38,659 bases of DNA from positions 1-38,659 of the forward strand of contig CAYGLV010000016.1 of the NCBI GenBank assembly GCA_964351025.1, written 5' to 3'. The translations under genes were made by a program, and so were the position numbers. The notes below the pieces were generated by a model. That model made no database searches and had not been told where the DNA came from. It worked only from the letters and a program-made list of their open reading frames with translations. This stretch comes from CAYGLV01 sp964351025. Its GTDB lineage: Bacteria > Actinomycetota > Thermoleophilia > Gaiellales > Gaiellaceae. Shown piece by piece: positions 33,961 to 38,659 of this stretch. How positions within the stretch are numbered: position 1 is the stretch's first letter; each line of letters starts with the position of its first letter.

Positions 33961-35258
33961 CAGGCGGCCCCGCCGTGACGCGGCGCGGCGCGGCCGATCC
34001 CTTCGTACTCGAAGCCGGCTTGCCTCATGGCGCCGGGATCGAGCATGTTGCGGCCGTCGATCAGGAGCGCAGTGCGCATCTCCTTTGCAGCGGCGGCCCA
34101 GTCGAGCTCGGCGAGCTCGGGCCACTCCGTCACGAGCACGGCGGCGTCGGCCCCCCGCAGCGCCTCGCGCGCCGACCCGGCGAGACCGACGCCGTGCAGG
34201 TGCGGCTGCCCATCGGTGACCGGGTCCCACGCCGTGACGTCGGCACCCTCGGCGAGCAGCCGCCCGGCGAGCACGAGCGACGGGGCCTCGCGCATGTCGT
34301 CGGTGTTCGGCTTGAACGCCAGCCCGAGCAGGGCGATCCGCTTCCCGCGCAGCCCACCGAGGTGGCGCTGGAGCTTGCCGATCACGCGGCGCTTCTGCAG
34401 CTCGTTGACCTCGATCACGGCGTTCAGGAGCTGGAAGTGGTAGCCCGAGTTGGCGGCGAGCTGCTTGAGCGCAGAAGCGTCCTTGGGGAAGCAGGAGCCG
34501 CCGTAGCCGATCCCTGCGCGGAGAAAGTGCGGGCCTAGGCGCCGGTCGAGACCGATGCCCTCGGCGACCCTGACGACGTCCGCGCCAGTGGCCTCACAGA
34601 CGTTCGCGATCTCGTTGATGAAGCTGATCCGCGTCATCAGCGCAGCGTTCGCGGCAAGCTTGATCATCTCGGCCGAGGCGACGTCGCAGCGCACGACCGG
34701 GCCTTCGATGCCCCGATGCAGCTCCTCGACCCCGTCGGCGTCCGCGTCGGCGAACGCGCCGATCACGATGCGGTCGGGGTGCAGAAAGTCGTGCACGGCA
34801 GTCCCCTCCGCGGTGAATTCCGGGTTGGAGACGTAGCCGACGTGCTGGAGGCCGCGCGCGTCGAGCCGCTGGCGCACCCTCTCCCCGGTCCCGACCGGCA
34901 CGGTGCTCTTCATCGCCACGACGACGCGACGTTCGAGCTGCGGGAGCTCGTCGATCACCGTCCAGACGGCGGACAGGTCGGCGTCGCCGGAATACGTCGG
35001 CGGCGTGCCGACGGCGATGAAGATGAAATCCGCTTCGGCGATCGCCTCGCGCACGTCGGTCGTGAAGGTCAACCGCTCTCGGCTCCGCGCCAGCAACTCG
35101 TCGAGACCGGGCTCGTAGATCGGCACCGCGCCGCCGCGCAGGGCTTCGATCCGATCGGAGAGAACGTCGCGCACCGCGACCTCGTGTCCGAGATCGGCGA
35201 AGCATGCGCCGGTGACGAGGCCGACGTAGCCCGCGCCGAAGACCGCGATCTTGCCCAC
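33960..35258 (-). CDS. UDP-glucose 6-dehydrogenase family
   Basis: The 432-residue protein has the UDP-glucose/GDP-mannose dehydrogenase architecture: NAD-binding KIAVFGAGYVGLVTGACFADLGHEV, IPIYEPGLDELL-like VPIYEPGLDELLARS, substrate-site SNPEFTAEGTAVHDFLHPDRIVIG, and the catalytic cysteine in AGIGYGGSCFPKDASALKQLA, followed by ALLGLAFKPNTDDMREAPSL in the C-terminal domain. It oxidises a UDP-hexose to a uronic acid for surface polysaccharides. UDP-glucose is the likeliest substrate, but UDP-sugar relatives cannot be excluded. GTG start; LCP gene is eight bases upstream. Confidence 0.92.
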   Translation of the reverse strand: MGKIAVFGAGYVGLVTGACFADLGHEVAVRDVLSDRIEALRGGAVPIYEPGLDELLARSRERLTFTTDVREAIAEADFIFIAVGTPPTYSGDADLSAVWTVIDELPQLERRVVVAMKSTVPVGTGERVRQRLDARGLQHVGYVSNPEFTAEGTAVHDFLHPDRIVIGAFADADADGVEELHRGIEGPVVRCDVASAEMIKLAANAALMTRISFINEIANVCEATGADVVRVAEGIGLDRRLGPHFLRAGIGYGGSCFPKDASALKQLAANSGYHFQLLNAVIEVNELQKRRVIGKLQRHLGGLRGKRIALLGLAFKPNTDDMREAPSLVLAGRLLAEGADVTAWDPVTDGQPHLHGVGLAGSAREALRGADAAVLVTEWPELAELDWAAAAKEMRTALLIDGRNMLDPGAMRQAGFEYEGIGRAAPRHGGAA

Positions 35259-35265
35259 TCGACGC

Positions 35266-37200
35266 CTACCGTACCTTCGGGAGCGGCTTCAGGCCCTTGG
35301 CAATGGCAAGCATCGTCTCGTTCGAGAGCGAGTCGAGCAGCGTGTTCACGACCCAGTAGGTCGTCGTCCCCTGGCGCAGGACGACCATGTGCAGCTTCGG
35401 ACCGGAGTAGTGGAGCTCGTAGCGGCGGCCGTCGATCCGGCGGGTGAAGTTCCGCTCGGAGAGCACCGGCGCTTCTGCCCAGTCCGTCTGCTGGATGCCC
35501 CAGTAGTCGCCGCGGCCGCTGCGGAACGTCAGCCGGATCGTCTTGTGCTTGCCGTCCTCGTCGATCCGGTAGAGGCGCACGGGCCGCTCGCGATCGATCC
35601 ACGAGTTCCGGTCGATCACGGTCGGTGCCAGCAGCGGGAACGGCACGCGGTGCTGGCGCTCTCTCAGGAGCTCGGCGGCAGCGCTTGGCGCCGGAGCGAT
35701 TTCGGGCTCCTGCTTGGTCGGGGTCCGGTCGACGGGGGCCGTGGCCAGGTTGCCGTGGAAGGTCTGGCCGACGACCACCGTGAGCATCGCCGAGTTGGCG
35801 AGTGGCGCGACGTTGGCCGGGACGGGCCCGGTGTCGGCATCGCCGAAGAGGTTTGCAACCTTCGTCGCCGCCAGCTTGGCCCCGGTCTGCGCCGGGTCGA
35901 AGTAGACCTTGGTCCTGAAGTAGTCGAACGAGGGGGCGTTTGCGGGGGTGCCGTTCGGCGGGGTGATCACGACGTAGCCCTGCTGCCCGAGCAGATAGCC
36001 GGCATTCGAGGCCGAGCCGGTGACGCCGTTGCCGTTCAGCACCGTGATCGCCGTCTCGCGCGGAAGCGGCGCGGTGGTCTTGAGCTTGCGGCCCGTGACG
36101 ACGTCGGTCGCCTTCTTCGGGGCCGCGACATCGGGGTTGGCGAGTTCCTGGACGGCTCGCTTGATGCTCTCGGCAGGCGCGTAGACGTACGCGCCACCCT
36201 CGAGCTGGTCGATCTTGGACTGGAAGAAGTGACCGGGTGGCAGCGAATAGGCGAAGAGCGCATACGAGAGCACGGTCTTCCCGGAGAGCGCCTCGCCGCC
36301 GCCGACTCCGACCTCGACGTTCGACGTGATCGCCTTGATCACCTTCGGCAGCGCTGTCGCCGAGAAGCCGGTCCGGATTCGATCCTTGAACGCCTTGACG
36401 AACTGCTGCTGGCGCGCGACGCGGACGAAGTCCGAGTCCGTGTGCCGGTAGCGGACGAAGTCGAGCGCCTTGTAGCCGGTGAGCCGCTGGTAGCCGGGCT
36501 GGAGGTTGATCGTCGCGTAGCCGGACGGCCCGCTGCGGTTGTTGAAGTAGCGGCGATCGACGTCCATCCACACGCCGCCGAGCCTGTCCACGAGCTGGCG
36601 GAAGGCCCGGAAGTTGACCGTGATCAGATAGTTGATCGGCAGGCCCGTCAGGTCGCGCACCGTCTCGACGGCCCCCTTCGAGCCGCACCACGAGAAGGCC
36701 TCGTTGATCTTGCCGCGGTAGCTGCCCTTGTCCGGGCACTTGACGTCGACCAGCAGATCGCGGGGGAACGAGAGCATCGAGATCGACTTCGAGCGCGGGT
36801 CGGCGCGAATCAGCATGATCGTGTCGGAGCGCGAGGGCGTGCTCTTGTTCTCGTCGGCGCGGTGGTCGTAGCCGATCACGAGGGCCGTCGCCGGCTCTCC
36901 CGGGAGAGCGACATCGAGCCGCTTCTGGGCGAGCTCGACGTCGGGCGTGTGCGCGACGACCGAGGCGATGCTCTGGTGGAAGAAGAGGTAGACGCCGCCC
37001 GCAGCCGCGGTCGCGGTCATCAGGATCCCGAGGAGCAGCCACAACGCCAGCCGCCGAATCGTGCCCAACGTGCCGCGCCGAGCGGGCTCGGGCTGACGGT
37101 AAACCGTGACGGGAGAGAGCGCTCCGGGCGGCAGCACCGGCCTCAGATCGCCGTTGATCGCCGCGCCGCGTCCTATCCCTCTCTTCAGTGTGGTTCTCAT
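35266..37200 (-). CDS. LytR-CpsA-Psr (LCP) family cell-wall ligase with long C-terminal extension
   Basis: The 644-residue protein has one N-terminal TM helix (about 50-74), then an extracytoplasmic LCP domain: RSDTIMLIRADPRSKSISMLSFPRDLLVDV, INYLITVNFRAFRQLVDRLGGVWMDVD, and GYKALDFVRYRHTDSDFVRVARQQQFVKAF, with the conserved Arg/Asp residues that bind polyprenyl pyrophosphate. A LytR_C domain follows (ETAITVLNGNGVTGSASNAGYLLGQQGYVV), then a further ~170 residues of beta-rich sequence ending TTTYWVVNTLLDSLSNETMLAIAKGLKPL, which I do not recognise. LCP enzymes attach polymers to peptidoglycan, which fits the sugar-nucleotide genes downstream. Two cysteines (VKCPDK, SWCGSK) may form a disulfide. 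Confidence 0.92.
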   Translation of the reverse strand: MRTTLKRGIGRGAAINGDLRPVLPPGALSPVTVYRQPEPARRGTLGTIRRLALWLLLGILMTATAAAGGVYLFFHQSIASVVAHTPDVELAQKRLDVALPGEPATALVIGYDHRADENKSTPSRSDTIMLIRADPRSKSISMLSFPRDLLVDVKCPDKGSYRGKINEAFSWCGSKGAVETVRDLTGLPINYLITVNFRAFRQLVDRLGGVWMDVDRRYFNNRSGPSGYATINLQPGYQRLTGYKALDFVRYRHTDSDFVRVARQQQFVKAFKDRIRTGFSATALPKVIKAITSNVEVGVGGGEALSGKTVLSYALFAYSLPPGHFFQSKIDQLEGGAYVYAPAESIKRAVQELANPDVAAPKKATDVVTGRKLKTTAPLPRETAITVLNGNGVTGSASNAGYLLGQQGYVVITPPNGTPANAPSFDYFRTKVYFDPAQTGAKLAATKVANLFGDADTGPVPANVAPLANSAMLTVVVGQTFHGNLATAPVDRTPTKQEPEIAPAPSAAAELLRERQHRVPFPLLAPTVIDRNSWIDRERPVRLYRIDEDGKHKTIRLTFRSGRGDYWGIQQTDWAEAPVLSERNFTRRIDGRRYELHYSGPKLHMVVLRQGTTTYWVVNTLLDSLSNETMLAIAKGLKPLPKVR

Positions 37201-37259
37201 AGAGCGGGAAGAGCGCCTTCGGGCGCCTGGGCAGCCAGGATACCCGACTCCTCGGCGAC

Positions 37260-38384
37260 CTAGCTGGTTGCTGCCGTCACAGCCGCGAGCGCGCCGGCGA
37301 AGAAAGCGTTCTCCTCCGGCGTGCCGACAGTGATACGGAGCGCCGTCGGGTCGCCGAAAGCCCCCATCGGGCGCACGATCACGCCCTGGCGCAAGAGCGC
37401 CTCGTTCAAAGCCGCGGCGTCCTCGCCGACCTGGACGTAGACGAAGTTGCCGGCGGAGGGCACCGGATCGAAGCCGTGCGCGCGCAGGATCCGCTCGAGC
37501 TCGCGCAGGCCGTCGGCATTCACTGCCCGGCGGCGCGCAAGCTCCCCCGGCGCGTCGAGGCTCGCGAGCGCCATCTCCTGCCCCGCGGTGCTCACGTCGA
37601 AGGCGCGGCGCACCTTGCCGATCGCCGCGATCGCCGAGCCGGGCCCGACCCCGTAGCCGACGCGGAGGCCGGCGAGCCCGTAGATCTTCGAAAACGTGCG
37701 CAGGACCAGCACGTGCCGACCCGCCCGCGCGTACTCGGCGACGGCGTCCGGGTAGTCGGGATCGTCGATGTACTCGGAATAGGCCTGGTCGATGACCGTG
37801 AGAACGTGCGCGGGCACGCGCTCGAAGTACGCGTCGAGCTCGGCGCGCGTGTTCATCGTGCCGGTCGGGTTGTTCGGGTGGCAGATGTAGACGATCTTCG
37901 TCCGCGGCGTCACCTCGGCGAGCATCGCCTCGAGGTCGAAGCGATGGTCGCGCAGGGGCACGCGCTTCGCCGTCGCCCCCATCTTCAGCGCGTCGAGGAC
38001 GTAGCTGATGAAGGAGGGCCAGCCCGTGACGATCTCGTCGCCGGGGTCAAGCACCGCCTGCGAAAGGAAGCCGATCACGGCGTCGGCCCCTGCCGCCGCC
38101 ACGACCTCCTCGAAGGCGACTCCATGCCGTTCGGCAAGCGCCGTGCGCAGACGCCACGCGCCGCCGTCCGGGTAGCGGTTCAGCTCCGGCGCGGCCCGCT
38201 CGAGCGCTTCGAGCGCTTCGGGGAACGGGCCGAACGGCCCCTCGTTGGAGGCGAGCTTGACGACGCGCGCGAGACCGAGCTCGCGCTGCACGTCCTCGAC
38301 GGGCCTTCCGGGCTCATACGGAACCAGGCCGGCGAGTGCCGGGCGGAAGAACCCGTCACCGGGCCCGGTCAGAGAGCCGCTCAC
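37260..38384 (-). CDS. hisC: histidinol-phosphate aminotransferase-like class I/II aminotransferase
   Basis: The 374-residue PLP enzyme has KLASNEGPFGPFPEALEAL, RYPDGGAWRLRTALAERHGV, HPNNPTGT, the aspartate in VIDQAYSEYIDDPDYPDA, and the Schiff-base lysine in VLRTFSKIYGLAGLRVGYGVG, the standard HisC pattern. It makes histidinol phosphate in histidine synthesis. A broad-range aromatic aminotransferase of the same family is an alternative, since no other his genes are nearby. GTG start at 38384; a 60-base gap separates its stop from the LCP gene. Confidence 0.92.
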   Translation of the reverse strand: MSGSLTGPGDGFFRPALAGLVPYEPGRPVEDVQRELGLARVVKLASNEGPFGPFPEALEALERAAPELNRYPDGGAWRLRTALAERHGVAFEEVVAAAGADAVIGFLSQAVLDPGDEIVTGWPSFISYVLDALKMGATAKRVPLRDHRFDLEAMLAEVTPRTKIVYICHPNNPTGTMNTRAELDAYFERVPAHVLTVIDQAYSEYIDDPDYPDAVAEYARAGRHVLVLRTFSKIYGLAGLRVGYGVGPGSAIAAIGKVRRAFDVSTAGQEMALASLDAPGELARRRAVNADGLRELERILRAHGFDPVPSAGNFVYVQVGEDAAALNEALLRQGVIVRPMGAFGDPTALRITVGTPEENAFFAGALAAVTAATS

Positions 38385-38393
38385 GCGGCCAGT

Positions 38394-38609
38394 CTAGTCG
38401 GGCGTCTCGGAGCCGGAACCGCGCTTGCGCCAGAAGAGGAGCGCCCCGCCAAGGGCCGCAGCTCCGGCGAGGAACGCCGGCCGCCGCCCTTTCCTGACGC
38501 CTTCCGCCGCCGCCGGTCCCGCACGCCGTGCCTTGCGCCGCACCCAGCGCTTGCCTGCGAGCCACGTGACCCAGCCGAGCGCCGCGTTACGCCTGTTCAC
38601 TATTCCCAT
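38394..38609 (-). CDS. small basic membrane protein, function unknown
   Basis: The 71-residue protein (ATG 38609) has a very basic N-terminal half (NRRNAALGWVTWLAGKRWVRRKARRAG), one hydrophobic helix (RPAFLAGAAALGGALLFWRKRG, about 43-64), and a charged tail. It lies ten bases before hisC on the same strand. Small basic single-TM proteins of this kind are common in actinobacteria but are poorly defined. The remaining 50 bases to the window edge show no gene. Confidence 0.6.
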   Translation of the reverse strand: MGIVNRRNAALGWVTWLAGKRWVRRKARRAGPAAAEGVRKGRRPAFLAGAAALGGALLFWRKRGSGSETPD

Positions 38610-38659
38610 GCACCGGAGGCTACTCCTTCGAGCTTCCGCCGTAAACCCGTGAACCGTCG

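Overview
The window is a high-GC, mostly minus-strand bacterial chromosome segment. The gene order secA-prfB-ftsE-ftsX-ctpA-rnr ... smpB ... ssrA, many GTG starts and the general GC content suggest an actinobacterium, plausibly a Thermoleophilia-like lineage; that placement is inference from gene content, not a marker analysis. A run of exactly 100 N at 32771-32870 shows it is a scaffolded draft or metagenome assembly.

Left edge to 1.5 kb: the first codons of a probable cold-shock protein, a SAM-dependent methyltransferase and a YgjP/DUF45 metallopeptidase. About 1.65-11.35 kb is accessory. It holds an AAA ATPase + DUF4435 (TOPRIM-like) pair resembling the anti-phage system PARIS (AriA/AriB); a LuxR-type regulator divergent from a secreted PD40/TolB-like repeat protein, this unit being flanked by ~110-bp direct repeats; and a two-gene module of a HEPN-domain protein followed by an 881-residue zinc-hook, RloC-like ATPase. 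The region lies directly downstream of the tmRNA 3' end, and an imperfect 20-bp copy of that end (17/20) occurs at 1628-1647 in the same orientation. This fits a ~9.7-kb genomic island integrated at ssrA, although no integrase is visible.

11.35-25.4 kb carries the trans-translation set (tmRNA, SmpB, RNase R). It is interleaved with cassettes: a form II molybdenum hydroxylase operon (S-L-M order, AYRGAGR active-site loop), a tandem GNAT protein, a haem-binding protein, and an acyltransferase/DUF1295 pair. Then come an S41 peptidase with a single-base frameshift, ftsX, ftsE and prfB, the last with the classic CTT TGA C programmed +1 frameshift.

25.4-38.6 kb carries secA, a conserved hypothetical, long HPF, comF, a sugar nucleotidyltransferase, mtnA, ahcY (its 5' part lost in the gap), a cupin, a second nucleotidyltransferase, a UDP-glucose dehydrogenase, a large LytR-CpsA-Psr protein, hisC and a small membrane protein. 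Genes from hisC to rnr run in one direction, with several 1-4-base overlaps. They mix sugar-nucleotide and envelope synthesis, methylation-cycle salvage, secretion and division, and ribosome hibernation and rescue. Strong hairpins mark the ends of ahcY, secA, ftsX and the GNAT/smpB convergence.
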